A DNA stretch of 64,000 nucleotides from Margaritifera margaritifera (Eukaryota > Mollusca > Bivalvia > Unionida > Margaritiferidae). A program made the translations under genes and the position numbers. The notes below the pieces were generated by a model that worked only from the letters and a program-made list of their open reading frames with translations, had not been told where the DNA came from and ran no database searches. This document shows, one piece after another, positions 14,460-46,184 of this stretch; position 1 is the stretch's first letter, and each line of letters starts with the position of its first letter. The DNA is taken from NCBI GenBank assembly GCA_029931535.1, contig JAQPZY010001685.1:8303001-8367000 (forward strand), given 5' to 3'.

Positions 14460-17114
14460 TTAAATAGGCATTAAGTACATACTGCATACAGTGATATAAA
14501 TAGCCATAAGTACATACTGCATACAGTGATATACATTGGGATTAAGTACATACTGCATACAGTGATATACAAAGGCATTAGGTACACACTGCATACAGTG
14601 ATATACAAAGGCATTAAGTACATACTCCATACAGTGATATACAAAGGCATTAAGTACACACTGCATACAGTGATAAACAAAAGCATTAAGTACATACTGC
14701 ATACAGTGATATGCATAGGCATAAGTATATACTCCATACAGTGATATACATTGGCATTAAGTACATACTGCATACAGTGATATAAATTGGCATTAAGTAC
14801 ATACTCCATACAGTGATATAAATTGGCATTAAGTACATACTGCATACAGTGATATAAATAGGCATTAAGTACATGCTGCATACAGTGATATGCATAGGCA
14901 TTAAGCACACACTGCATACAGTGATATAAATAGGCATTAAGTACATGCTGCATACATGGATATAAATAGGCATTAAGTACACACTGCATACAGTGATATA
15001 CACAGGTATTAAGTACATACTGCATACAGTGATATAAATAAGCATTAAGTACTTACTTCATACAGTGATATAAATAGGCATTAATTACACACTGCATACA
15101 GTGATATAAATAGGCATTAAGTATATGCTGCATAGAGTGATATACAGAGGCATTAAGTACATACTGCATACAGTGATATCAATAGGCATTAAGTACATAC
15201 TGCATACAGTGATGTAATAGGCATTAAGAACGCACTGCATACAGTGATATACATAGGCATTACGTACATACTGTATACAGTGATATCAATAGGCATTAAT
15301 TTCATACTGCATACAGTGATATAAATAGGCATTAAGTACATACTGCATACAGTGATATAAATAGGCATTAAGTACATACTGCGTACAGTGATATAACTAT
15401 GCATAAGTATATACTCCATACAGTGATATAAATAGGTATTAAGTACATACTGCATACAGTGATATAAATAAGCATTAAGTACTTACTTCATACAGCGATA
15501 TAAATAGGCATTATTTACACAGTGCATACAGTGATATAAATAGGCATTAAGTACATGCTGCATAGAGTGATATACATAGGCATTAAGTACATACTGCATA
15601 CAGTGATATCAGTAGGCATTAAGTACATACTGCATACAGTGATGTAATAGGCATTAAGAACGCACTGCATACAGTGATATACATAGGCATTACGTACATA
15701 CTGTATACACTGATATCAATAGACATTAAGTTCATACTGCATACAGTTATATAAATAGGCATTAAGTACATACTGCATACAGTGATATAAATAGGCATTA
15801 AGTACATACTGCGTACAGTGATATAACTATGCATAAGTATATACTCCATACAGTGATATAAATAGGCATTAAGTACATACTGCATACAGTGATATGCATA
15901 GGCATAAGTATATACTCCATACAGTGATATAAATTGGCATTAAGTACAGACTGCATACAGTGATATGCATAGGCATTAAGTACATACTGCATACAGTGAT
16001 ATAAATAGGCATTACGTACATACTGCATACAGTGATGTGCATAGGCATTAAGTACATACTGCATAAAGTGATATAAATAGGCATTACGTACATACTGCAT
16101 ACATGGATATAAATAGGCATTAAATACATAGTGCATACAGTGATATACACAGGCATTAAGTACATACTGCATACTGGATATAAATAGGCATTAAGTACAT
16201 ACTGCATACGGTGATATAAATAGGCATTAAGTACATACTGCATACAGTGATGTAATAGGCATTACGTACATACTGCATACAGTGATTTACATAGGCATTA
16301 AGTACACACTGCATACAGTGATATAAATAGGCATTACGTACATACTGTATACAGTGATATACATAGGCATTAAGTACACACTGCATACAGTGATATAAAT
16401 AGGCATTACGTACATACTGTCTACAGTGATATCGATAGGCATTAAGTACATACTGCATACTGTGATATCAATAGGCATTAAGTACATACTGCATACAGTG
16501 ATACAATAGGCATTACGTACATACTGTATACAGTGATATCAATAGGCATTACGTACATACTGTATACAGTGATATCAATAGGCATTACGTACATACTGTA
16601 TACAGTGATATCAATAGGCATTAAGTACATACTGCATACAGTGATATACAAAGGCATTACTTTCATACTGCATACAGTGATATAATAGGCATTAAGTACA
16701 TACTGCATACAGTGATATAAATAGGCATTAAGTACATACTGCATGCATGGATATAAATAGGCATTAAGTACATACTGCATACAGTGATATACACGGGCAT
16801 TAAGTACATACTGCATACTGGATATAAATAGGCATTAAGTAAACACTGCATACAGTGATGTTCTAGGCATTAAGTGCATACTGCATACAGTGATATAAAT
16901 AGGCATTAAGTACACACTGCATACAGTGATATCAATAGGCATTAAGTACATACATGATACAGTGATGTAATAGGCATTAAGTACACACTGCATACAGTAA
17001 TATAAATAGGCATTAAGTGCATACTGCATACAGTGATATCAATAGGCATTAAGTACATACTGCATACAGTTATATAAATAGGCATTAAGTACATACTGCA
17101 TACAGTGATATAAT
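14460..17114. repeat. 36-bp minisatellite, ~74 copies, 2.65 kb
   Basis: The unit is CATTAAGTACATACTGCATA followed by CAGTGATATAAATAGG. Most units carry ACTG-CATA-CAGT; variants with GTATAC form the perfect palindrome ACTGTATACAGT. Copies are 33-36 bp long with many recurrent variants, including TACAAAGG, TCAATAGG and TGTAATAGG. A block of about 430 bp (twelve units) at 15016-15445 is repeated almost unchanged at 15446-15875. Long minus-strand frames (YVLNAYLYHCMQ-like) are repeat translations, open in several frames, and are not genes. Confidence 0.97.
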
Positions 17115-17601
17115 GAGTAAATAGTTTGACAACAAGAAACTTTATTCAAGGCCGTGGTTATCTCCACTCTATTGCAACATGTACTACTTAGAATTTTATG
17201 TATGAAACTTTCCACTTAACAATTACCATTAATAAGTACAAAACAGTTTAGCTGTAGAAATGTTGAAGAATAACTACATTGATAATGTACTGATGTGTCT
17301 TTTTTAATATTGGCAAGATTTAATCATACCCTCCAGTGACAGAGTGGGGAAAAACGAATAGAACAACGATGAAAGTGACAGTTTATCTCAAACTGTAATT
17401 TTAAGATGTAGAATGGCGTACATGAAATGGCGATGCAAATAATCTAAAGAGATATATGACCTCTTTCAGAGCCACAGTTACGAATATAGACATCTGCGAA
17501 CATTTTAATTCTGACATTCGAAGGAACAAAAACAAGAATAAATGACTCAAACTGAATCATTAATGATATCGAAGAGTTACAGATATTTACTTAGGCGATT
17601 G

Positions 17602-18153
17602 AAACTTATGCATGTGACGAACTTTCTTTGTTCTCTCCATACTAAACTTATGCATGTGACGAGCTTTCGTTGTTCTCCCCATGCTAAACTTATGCATGTG
17701 ACGAGCTTTCTTTGTTCTCCCCATGCTAAACTTATGCATGTGACGAGCTTTCTTTGTTTTCCCCATGCTAAACTTATGTATGTGACGAGCTTTCTTTGTT
17801 CTCCCCATGCTAAACTTATGCATGTGACGAGCTTTCTTTGTTCTCCCCATGCTAAACTTATGCATGTGACGAGCTTTCTTTGTTCTCCCCATGCTAAACT
17901 TATGCATGTGACGAGCTTTCTTTGTTCTCCCCATGCTAAACTTATGCATGTGACGAGCTTTCGTTGTTCTCCCCATGCTAAACTTATGCATGTGACGAGC
18001 TTTCTTTGTTCTTCCTATGCTAAACTTATGCATGTGACGAGCTTTCTTTATTTTCCCCATGCTAAACTTATGTATGTGACGAGCTTTCTTTGTTCTCCCC
18101 ATGCTAAACTTATGCATGTGACGAGCTTTCTTTGTTCTCCCCATGCTAAACTT
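17602..18153. repeat. 42-bp minisatellite, ~13 copies, open on both strands
   Basis: The unit has CTTATGCATGTGACGAGCTT then TCTTTGTTCTCCCCATGCTA and AA. Because 42 is divisible by 3, one plus frame (17542-18246, 234 codons, units KLMHVTSFLCSPHA) and one minus frame (17587-18204, 205 codons, units KFSMGRTKKARHMH) stay open. Unit differences are mostly single substitutions. No flanking domain, signal peptide or splice structure supports a protein, so I call it a repeat. Confidence 0.93.
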
Positions 18154-19981
18154 TTTCAAACAGGTTTGGTCGACATAATAGAATACGACGACAGTTACAA
18201 TCAATGTTGTTATGAAGTTTCCATTTTATCCTATATTTGCCTTTAGAACGTGAACGAAGCTGATTGTTACACAACGAAGAAACATGAAAACTGTTAATGG
18301 CTAACAATTAAATGCTTTGACTTTACGCAAGTCATTTTATAAGAATAACATGGCTAAGACTATTATCAAGTGTAAAGCGATCAAAAGCCGACATACATAC
18401 TTTTTCACCTACTAATGATAAGAAAATATTGAGAGTACTGAACTATTTTCTCTCTTTATGTTAGATTGCCTCATATAAACAGTTTGACATACCGGTAAGT
18501 AGTAGTTTTTAGGCAATCAGCAGCAATGACTGGCATAGATTTCTTTCGGCACTTTACATATTAGTTACACAAAGGAAATGCATATGTATTTAAGATTCTC
18601 CTGGCTCTTTGATAGGTTTTCAAGATAACATAAAAAAAAGTTTGCTTACAAAAGCTACATCCACTATTGTCCTGATTAAAATTGCCTTTCCACCTGCTGC
18701 ACGTCAGTAAAATCATATCAAAGATTCCGATATAGTAATTTGCCATCTGCTAATTTATGCATAGAAAAACAGCGTAGAAGTTCACAGTAGTTGCAAAATA
18801 GCATACAGACCTGTTGGTACCGATGACTTGCACTTACGTGGTAAATATATGAATACAAATTTCATAATGGCTGCCATAAAAAATGTTTCTTGGCATTCTG
18901 GCCTGCTTTGTCTGACAAACTTTTGTATTCTAGGTTGCATTGTCTGACGATCTTAACTCTACAAATAAATCAGTGAGAAAACAAACTGACCTATTTCTTT
19001 TCTTAGGTATGACTGATTTTTGTCTTGGATAGTTGAACAAATAATATATATTCTATATGAGATGGCTGTATCAAATAGAAATAAAGCAAAATGATGAATA
19101 CTGTGTAAAAATAAAGGTAAGTTTATACAGATCATGCGAAACATTTATACTGATGTAATATAAACTCAGGGAGGAAAAATTAAATAAATCCCAGCATGGA
19201 TTTTTGTTATAAAGAACATTCTTGATTTCTACTTAATTGACTCTTTGCTTTATCTTAGTCATGTGAATTTATCAGTGTGTTTTCAACTAAGCTTGTATTA
19301 TCAGTGGATGATAGCAAGCCAAGGTGTTTCATCCTTAGGCATAGAACAAAAGAAAAATATGAATGTAACAAGGGTACTTTGTAATTACTTAATGGTAAAA
19401 TCTCTACGTGTGAATTGACTTCTGTGTTACGTTTCGTGTTTGATGTTAAACGACACGAAAATACTATAATCACTCTAGATAATATTTCCCATCACGCACA
19501 CGAAACCAGGATGCGCAAGGACATTTTGTGTTTTGGTGGGAATGCAACAAGTGTACGTACTGGCCCACACTTTGAGCTGCATATCAATTGACGCCTACTT
19601 TATACAATAAAATTGACCGTCAATTTTTAGGAGGAGGAGTAGGAGCAACACTGATAGATTTTTTTCTAAAACCCGGACATTTATACCAAGAGCCTGAGTT
19701 GCATATTGTCATATATGTTTACCTGAATACTCCGCGGGAAACATAGCCAGTGTTCTCGATCTTTAACAAAGTATCTTATTGTACACTGAGACTATGATAG
19801 TAACAATTTTTAACAATGCTAAGTCCACAAATTCAATCAACAAACACTGCATCAACTGGGATATCGTATTCGTATTCAGTACATCACTGACTGAATGTCT
19901 TTTCAACGGGTGCATTAGTATATACATACAGTCAAAATATTGTCTTTTTTGCAAAATGTCTTAAAAACTGAACTGAATATT
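18154..19981. other. No gene seen
   Basis: AT-rich unique DNA with scattered short frames and no recognised motif. Confidence 0.6.
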
Positions 19982-20112
19982 TTACAGGATTCATGAAGTC
20001 ATGACGCTTGAAAATCGATTACACATCATATATGAACGGCCTTCGACTCGGTATGGCCCTTCAAATAGTGTGTAATCGATTTTCAAGCATTATGACGTCA
20101 TGCATCCTGTAA
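19982..20112. mobile_element. 131-bp full-length hairpin element (MITE-like)
   Basis: The left arm, beginning TTACAGGATTCATGAAGTCA, pairs with the right arm ending TGACGTCATGCATCCTGTAA. Complementarity runs through TTGAAAATCGATTACAC and continues imperfectly through GAACGGCC/GGCCCTTC, leaving a short loop near TTCGACTCGGTA. There is no coding capacity. The architecture is that of a foldback or MITE insertion; target-site duplications are not clear. Confidence 0.8.
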
Positions 20113-20522
20113 CATATTAAGTTCAATTCTTAAAATTACAAACAGTTATAAAAATAATAAGGAATCTCAAGAAATAAAAAAAAACTATACTTGAACCATT
20201 GCTTACAATTAATGTCAAAGAACATGTGAAGGGCACTTGAATACATAATTAGTTTCTTTCTGGCGTTACGAACTAATAAGTTCTAGTTTTTTATGAGTCA
20301 CATGATACAATTGTAACCAATCCAGATGTTTGTTACAAAGACTTGATAAACATTTGTAATTATTTTCAGATCCATTTGAACCTCAGATCTCGAAGAAAGT
20401 TCTGCTATGAAAAAGAAACGAAATATGTTAATTTTCGATGGTTTCATTTCCTCGATGGTAAAAATGTTAAACGTAATTAAATGAAAGTTTAGAAAATGGC
20501 AACATTTCGTACAGAACTAAAC

Positions 20523-20562
20523 ATATCACCTTTCACACGTTAAAGAGTGTGAAAGGTGATAT
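20523..20562. repeat. Perfect 16-bp inverted repeat, 8-base loop
   Basis: ATATCACCTTTCACAC at 20523-20538 is the exact reverse complement of 20547-20562, with loop GTTAAAGA. There is no T-run or neighbouring gene to suggest a terminator. Confidence 0.9.
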
Positions 20563-22020
20563 ACAAAGGGTTAAATACACGTTTTCGTTTATATGGAAAG
20601 TTCTTCTAATGTTTAGTAGAACAATAAAGGAGGAGTCCTATTTCCTTTGAGTTGAAACATGTTCTAGTTTAGAAGGCTATATAGTATTTTAAACTTCTGA
20701 ATTTTTCAATAGTTTAGTCGATTGTATTAACCAATCGACGCTTATATCAGATGCGTACTAACACAAAATGTGTTTCATCAAGTCATGAATGTAAATAAAA
20801 ATAGCACATTGTCATACGGTAATTGTTTTTCTGTTCATCGGCATTTTATTGGTTATTGTGAGTCAGTAACGTAGCTAATTAGATTATAATGCTTGGAATA
20901 TACAATACATATTTTCATTTTGAAATTAGAGAAATCATTTGATACAAATCTGGTGGTATTATGTGATTAGCAAAGGCTTCAAAGAGAAAGTAATAAAACA
21001 ATAAATGTATGCCCTTAAATCATACAATTAGGGAAAACATCCTTTTCAAGACAAAAGAAAATATCTGTTTTTATATCCCACGTTAATTTTATGGAAAGTA
21101 GAACAGAGAGAGAGAGAGAGAGAGAGAAAGAGAAAGAGAGAGAGAGAGAGTGTGCGAGAGAGAGAGTGAAAGAGAGAATACATCTTCGACAAACTAATAT
21201 TATATGCCTTTTTTACGTCCCCAAAGAAAAACATCGGCAACGTAAGGAATGCATCTCCGCGTTATATGGCAGAAGGTTACTACAATGAAAATGTCTGCTT
21301 GTATTAGCCTAATACTTTTGAGGCATGGAGGTTAACAGCCGAAATCCAGTCCGTTACCTACATCAGAGTTGTCATGACTAACCATCTTTATGCTCTCCTT
21401 AGACAAGTATATGCTTCTTTACAGACACAATCCAAAACATATTCATGATATATATGCAAAAATAATTAATTCCTTGTTTTGTGACTGTGAGAAAATGTGA
21501 ATAAACACTTTCATATTTCATTTTACTCTTTCTATCGAACTAAATTTAAGTCAACGAAAAAACACCCAAATACAGACAAAACAAAAATAAGGCTATTTTA
21601 CCTTCAATTAAAATTTGTAATGTTCGTTTTGTATGAAACGAAAATATGAGTTAGTTGATTCAATTAAAACATGGAGAACAACAATAATAAGGCTTAAGTT
21701 ATCATTTATAATTACTCTTTTTTTCAATGGCAATATGTTGTTGTATGATTCTGTTCAAACTATAGAGTGATCTTTTATTTGTAAGTAGGCGATTATATTG
21801 TTTCAGGTTTGATTTTCTTTTTTATATTCAGGTTTGTTTTTCTTTTTTATATAAGGCATTTAGCAGGAGCTAATAAGACATGTAGACAGGAATACCTTTT
21901 CAAAGGTTATAAATCGGTATATAGATCTGGATAAAGTTTATCAGTTAATTCACTACATCTATTTTAATCCAGTGACTCATATGACTATAATTGGCAAATA
22001 CTTTTTGTTCTTCATTTTAG
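20563..22020. other. DNA upstream of exon A; intron or gene-flanking
   Basis: Apart from the GA microsatellite, this is AT-rich DNA. It must be intronic at its 3' end because exon A begins with a split codon. A short duplication (CAGGTTTGATTTTC / CAGGTTTGTTTTTC) lies near 21805-21845. Confidence 0.6.
21103..21177. repeat. (GA)n microsatellite
   Basis: Purine-only GA repeats with AAAG interruptions. The ER-rich and LSLS-rich frames across it are repeat translations. Confidence 0.95.
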
Positions 22021-40869
<18,849 letters not shown>

Positions 40870-41360
40870 CTCATAATTCTGCCGAGATTTTATGATTGTA
40901 TTTCATAATTATGTAACAATATACTGAAATTTAAAAATCAGATCATTCTGAAATGAGGCCATTGATGGAAAGCATGACTCGATGAACTTAGAATGGTGTG
41001 TATGTGTCACATCTAATTTTACTTTTTCATTTTGAGATATTAAATTTGCAAAATAGTTATACAAATAATGTTGATGGTTAAAAACATTGAATTTCTTACT
41101 TTAAAATTGTCAAATACAGTTTGTCCATTCCACATTCCTTCACATGACTAATTTCAAATATGTGCTTGCTTAAAACTTCAGGACTGTATGTTTGCATGAT
41201 TCTTTTTATACATTGTGTGTCTCCTTATTACACATTGATATCATGTTGCCCTTTTATGAGCCAAACTGTAGGGGTAATTGATATAATTATGGGTAATAAA
41301 TCCATATTTGTTTCTGAAAAAGTTTAGCAGGTAAATACTATTTACAAGAAATAAATATTT
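40870..41360 (+). promoter_or_regulatory. Probable 3' UTR with polyadenylation signals of the neuroligin-like gene
   Basis: AT-rich non-coding sequence follows the TAG. AATAAA hexamers lie at 41295-41300 and 41350-41355, 430-490 bases downstream of the stop. No other gene intervenes. The exact cleavage site cannot be read from the sequence, so the UTR end is an estimate. Confidence 0.5.
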
Positions 41361-41622
41361 AAATTAAACATTTTAAGAATGTTGCAATTTGCTGAAGATG
41401 CTCATGATATCCAGTTCCAAGTTAATGTATAAGTAGGTTTTACAATCTTTCAGAAAAGATAAGACCTTACTGTAAAATAGATAATGGTATATTTGGAAGA
41501 TCTATTTTTACACTAAGTGTATCTTAACTATATTCATATCCTTTTCCAGAGAAAAAAATGTCATGTTTCATTTCGCTTGATATTTGCACAATTCAAAGTT
41601 AAACTGAAAGCTACGTTTTGTT

Positions 41623-41623
41623 A

Positions 41624-41663
<40 letters not shown>
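41623..41663. repeat. (ATT)n microsatellite
   Basis: Perfect TTA/ATT trinucleotides, about 13 copies. Confidence 0.95.
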
Positions 41664-41665
<2 letters not shown>

Positions 41666-41770
41666 AATCAATCCCGACATTCACAAAAGATTCGAGCGTA
41701 ATTTATTGGGATGTCGTTTTATTTGCCAAAAAGGTCATATAGTTTCAAAAGCTGTCATGATAGTGAAGAC

Positions 41771-41905
41771 CTGTGAATAACCAATTATAATAAGTAATGG
41801 AAACATGTTTCTAGAAGTCACGTAAGATACATCTGATGATCTATGAATAACCAATTATAATAAGTAATGGAAACATGTTTATAGAAGTCACGTAAGTTAC
41901 ATCGA
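41771..41905. repeat. 70-bp tandem duplication
   Basis: GAATAACCAATTATAATAAG and TAATGGAAACATGTTT followed by AGAAGTCACGTAAG occur twice at a 70-base spacing with few differences. Confidence 0.9.
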
Positions 41906-42148
41906 ATTAAAATGACCTTAAGAAAACCATCTAGTTTAATTGCATACCATGTTTGATGTGTTCCTTACTAAAAATGAAAAGCATATTTCAAGTACGTTGT
42001 GCCATTTTTACTTATCTGTTGTTTTTATAAATACAACAATTTTCGCCACTCACTCCTAAGGTATCGTCAAAAGTTGTACGATGTCTGAGAAAGTACCTGC
42101 AATGGCAGAGCATCAGTCGATATTTACTCACTAAAAGTATTACAAGAG

Positions 42149-42149
<1 letters not shown>

Positions 42150-42202
<53 letters not shown>
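42150..42202. repeat. (AT)n microsatellite
   Basis: Uninterrupted AT tract followed by a short (GT)n run (42207-42218). Confidence 0.96.
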
Positions 42203-42205
<3 letters not shown>

Positions 42206-42380
42206 CGTGTGTGTGTGTTAATTCAACAGAAAATCAGTGATATATTAATACTTTATTCCTTTAAGCATTCTTGTATAATATACATATGCAAACATGCAGA
42301 CTTTCTGAACATCAATTATGACATGTTTGCGTGTAACGTAGGCTCACATTCAAACTACGTATGAACCGATAATGTGTATG

Positions 42381-42383
<3 letters not shown>

Positions 42384-42445
<62 letters not shown>
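42384..42445. repeat. (AT)n microsatellite
   Basis: Uninterrupted AT tract about 180 bases from a similar one; IYIYI frames are repeat translations. Confidence 0.96.
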
Positions 42446-42447
<2 letters not shown>

Positions 42448-44071
42448 TTTTCTACTATGGTTTGGAAGGCTTTTGATGACATCTTCATTATGAGACACGT
42501 GCATTTTATATATAACATGATTATGTGTGTATTTTATGGATGTTAGCGCTGTACCATGTCAGATTAATGATATTTTGCTATAATATTATCCGCTGTGTCT
42601 CAAAAGTTTCAGAATTTTATTTTGAAAATGAGTGTGGTTTTTTTGTATGATATACATTACATGATCGTCAAGGAAACATGAACGATTTCTAAATTTAAAA
42701 AAGCATTATAATCAGTAAAATGCATAGTTTTAAAAATAAGTTTGTTTGATTCTAAGTGTTAATGCATCATATCAATCAAATCTGCATTTATGTTCTGATG
42801 GTCTGAGAAATATCCATACGTCTCAGTGAAATATATTTTTACATCATTAGTTTTATTATGCATTATTGTTAGGAGATATGATGGAAATGAGACTTTCAAC
42901 TCATCTTTTTGTAACAGTGTTAGTAGTGTACGAATTATTTTTAAATATTGTCAAACAAAAAAGTAAAATAAAAATGCTGCAAGGATTTGTTGCTTTATAT
43001 ATATTTTCAAAAAAGTTTTTATTTACTTTGTATGGTTCGTCCCAGCTTAACGCTTACAATAGACTTTAAAGAGAGACCCGTTTACCAGAAATCAATCTGA
43101 ATAACAGACGGTACCCTCACTCCCGTTTAACTGTTCCCGTATTATTAAAAATGTGCTTACTCACTATTGTGGTCTGAATACCAAATCTGGATCAATTCAC
43201 AGAAAGACCCTAGGAGAACTACGAGTGAGAACAAAAGTATTTGTTCTGAACATTATTTTGTTATAAGCTACCAGTTTTTGTTTAGCTAACAACGTTACTG
43301 TCACTGTAATAGTCACGCATAGCAATGATTTTACGACGCAAATGTTGCCCAGTACAGTTTCCTGATTGAAATTCTTTTGAAAAGTGATAATTCTTATAGG
43401 GAATAAAAACAAAAGAAAAGGGAATCAAAATGAATAAATATATACAATAAATCAATGCCTTGTGTATATTATCTGATTCAAGTCATTGATGATGGGTTTT
43501 GTATAGCGGTATCAATATGTACGTAAGTGTAGTTCATTTTGCCGTAAAGCCATGTGAGCGTATTGTGTGTCCGACATCCGGTGAGTCAGTCCGCAGTTCC
43601 TCTTTGTAGATTCTTATTTCTCTAAAAAAAAAAAAGACAAAAAAGAAGCTTGTACAATTTGTAAATACGGCCGTTACTAATAAGAATTCAACTAATTTCA
43701 TTCAAGAACATTCGGGGTTCAAGAACTCTTAAATTTTCTTCAAATTATGCTTATCAACTATCAAATTTGGACGCAATTTCTAAAATATTTTTTTTTAAAC
43801 GCACTCGTTTAAAAACACAGACGGACAAAATTAAAAATTTAACCAAATTTACAACAAAACTGACATCAGAACATTTCCAATTTATTAAAATTATGATGAC
43901 TGCCATCAAATATGACCGCTGAAACTAAAAATAGAAAGACCTTTAAATGACTTCTCAATGTCTTCTCAAGAAATGTAGCCCAAATATTACGCCAAACTTC
44001 GTACTAAACAATATTACTTAATGAACTTCCCTTACATTTGCTTTCTAGGATAACGTTAGCCAGTTTTATTT

Positions 44072-44143
<72 letters not shown>

Positions 44144-45098
44144 TTTTTCTTTGACATAAATGTCTATGTAAGAGTTGCAATATTTCCGTATTGAATATAT
44201 AATTAGCGATAATTGACACTTATTCGCTTCTAAAACGTAAAAATCATATGTTTGTAAGTACATTATGAAAGATTTTACTGTGAATTTAAAAAAATTTTTT
44301 TACATCTCATTCTTAATCTATCTTTTCTTTGAGATACAAATACAGCAGTATAGCAAACGAATATAGTTTTTCTCAATTGCTATTTTACTATTTTATGGTT
44401 AGCGAGATTAAATTAATTACAACGAATGTAATCGGTATGTACATATTTACGATGACGAGAGACATACACATATCGGTCTTTCAAATGAGATATCTTTAAT
44501 TTTTATGGCATTTTAAGCCATTTCTTGTGGTATTCAGCGATAAGATCATTCGCGGTACATCCCGAATCCAACCATAAAACTCTTTCCAATAAACAAATAA
44601 ATGTAAGTCAGAAGTAAAACTGTCGATTTTGATAGGACTCAGTATTCATTATTGCCCTAACTTAAGTCATCCAAGATAGCTAATAAAACTTTTATGATTC
44701 AGAAAAGAACACAAAATATCCTTTATGTTCGAAGAGTACTCGAAATAATATCCTGAATGATTACGTACATTAGTAGAAATGTGGTCTAAGCCAGACTTTA
44801 TTGTTTTCTACACGAAACTAAGATTATATAACACATATGACTTCGTTCATTATTTAGCCATACTTTCTCTGAAGAAACCGATATTTGGACTGGAATAATA
44901 GCCTACCTATTATAACACTATTGTGGATTGAACTACTGTAACGCACATAGATTCTGAGAACGGTAACAGTAATCATCATGAACGAACTCCCTCACGTCTT
45001 TAATAAAAATAAGATTTTTACAATGGAACTAAAAGTACTATCATTGTTTTCGCAGAGTCGCAGATAATATTTTATTCAATAACAACAACACAAAACAA

Positions 45099-45100
<2 letters not shown>
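42446..45100. other. No gene seen
   Basis: AT-rich DNA with one (AT)n tract and short uninformative frames. Confidence 0.6.
44074..44142. repeat. (AT)n microsatellite
   Basis: Uninterrupted AT tract of about 69 bases. No gene context. Confidence 0.96.

Positions 45101-45175
<75 letters not shown>
45101..45175. repeat. Compound (AT)n(GT)n microsatellite
   Basis: An (AT)n run to about 45132 passes into (GT)n to about 45175. In complement this is the same AC-AT composite as at 3925-4017. Confidence 0.96.
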
Positions 45176-45176
<1 letters not shown>

Positions 45177-45530
45177 TTGACACATAGATTGTCCGCAAAA
45201 GGTGAGAGTCGGATAAGATTTCGAGAACAATATAGCCAGTTTGCTATAGTAGTGTATGAGATAAATAAAGCCCGGCTATAATGGTATGGCACTGAGTTAT
45301 TATAACCGAATTAAATGTTTGAATCCTGCTAGAAGGTTTTAATTTTTTAATTTATATTTCATTTATATCAATAAGAGTCAAATTGGTGCGTACCATTCTA
45401 GAAAAGAAAATGAAAGGTAACTTTTGAATGCATGAATAATATTATTTTATTATTAGCCATTGAACACATAATTAATATATGAGACAGGAAAACAGCCATA
45501 ACATGCATGCAACTGTAAGGTAGGATGCAA

Positions 45531-46033
45531 CTATAAATAAAGCCTGCATAATGAGCATAACATTTCATGTTAAGTCCAGACTATAAATAAAGCCTGCATA
45601 ATGAGCATAACATTTCATGTTAAGTCCAGACTATAAATAAAGCCTGCATAATGAGCATAACTTTTATGTTAAGTCCAGACTATAAATAAAGCCTGCATAA
45701 TGAGCATAACATTTCATGTTAAGTCCAGACTATAAAAAAGCCTGCATAATGAGCATAACATTTCATGTTAAGTCCAGACTATAAATAAAGCCTGCATAAT
45801 GAGCATAACATTTCATGTTAAGTCCAGACTATAAATAAAGCCTGCATAATGAGCATAACATTTCATGTTAAGTCCAGACTATAAAAAAGCCTGCATAATG
45901 AGCATAACATTTCATGTTAAGTCCAGACTATAAATAAAGCCTGCATAAAGAGCATAACATTTCATGTTAAGTCCAGACTATAAATAAAGCCTGCATAATG
46001 AGCATAACTTTTATGTTAAGTCCAGACTATAAA
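45531..46033. repeat. 50-bp minisatellite, ~10 copies
   Basis: The unit has CTATAAATAAAGCCTGCATA, ATGAGCATAACATTTCATGT and TAAGTCCAGA. Length variants (AAAAAGCC, CTTTTATG) recur in more than one copy, pointing to block-wise duplication. Confidence 0.95.
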
Positions 46034-46184
46034 GTATTATTTTGACATTATTTCATATGAGTTTAACAAGTATTGGGGAAAATGTACAATCTCTGTCTCG
46101 TTGCTGAGGAATGGAATTCAATACGCGGGGTATTTAAAGAGTTCTGAATATTAGTGCACCGTACAACAAAGATTTTTATTATTG

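Noticed and set aside
14460..17029. Many overlapping minus-strand frames of 60-184 codons
   Set aside because: All are translations of the 36-bp minisatellite; a unit of about 36 bp leaves several frames open, and indels shift the same peptide between frames.
45270..45330. Possible second SINE head (TGGTATGGCA ... GTTTGAATCC)
   Set aside because: Boxes are weak, and no body or tail could be recognised.
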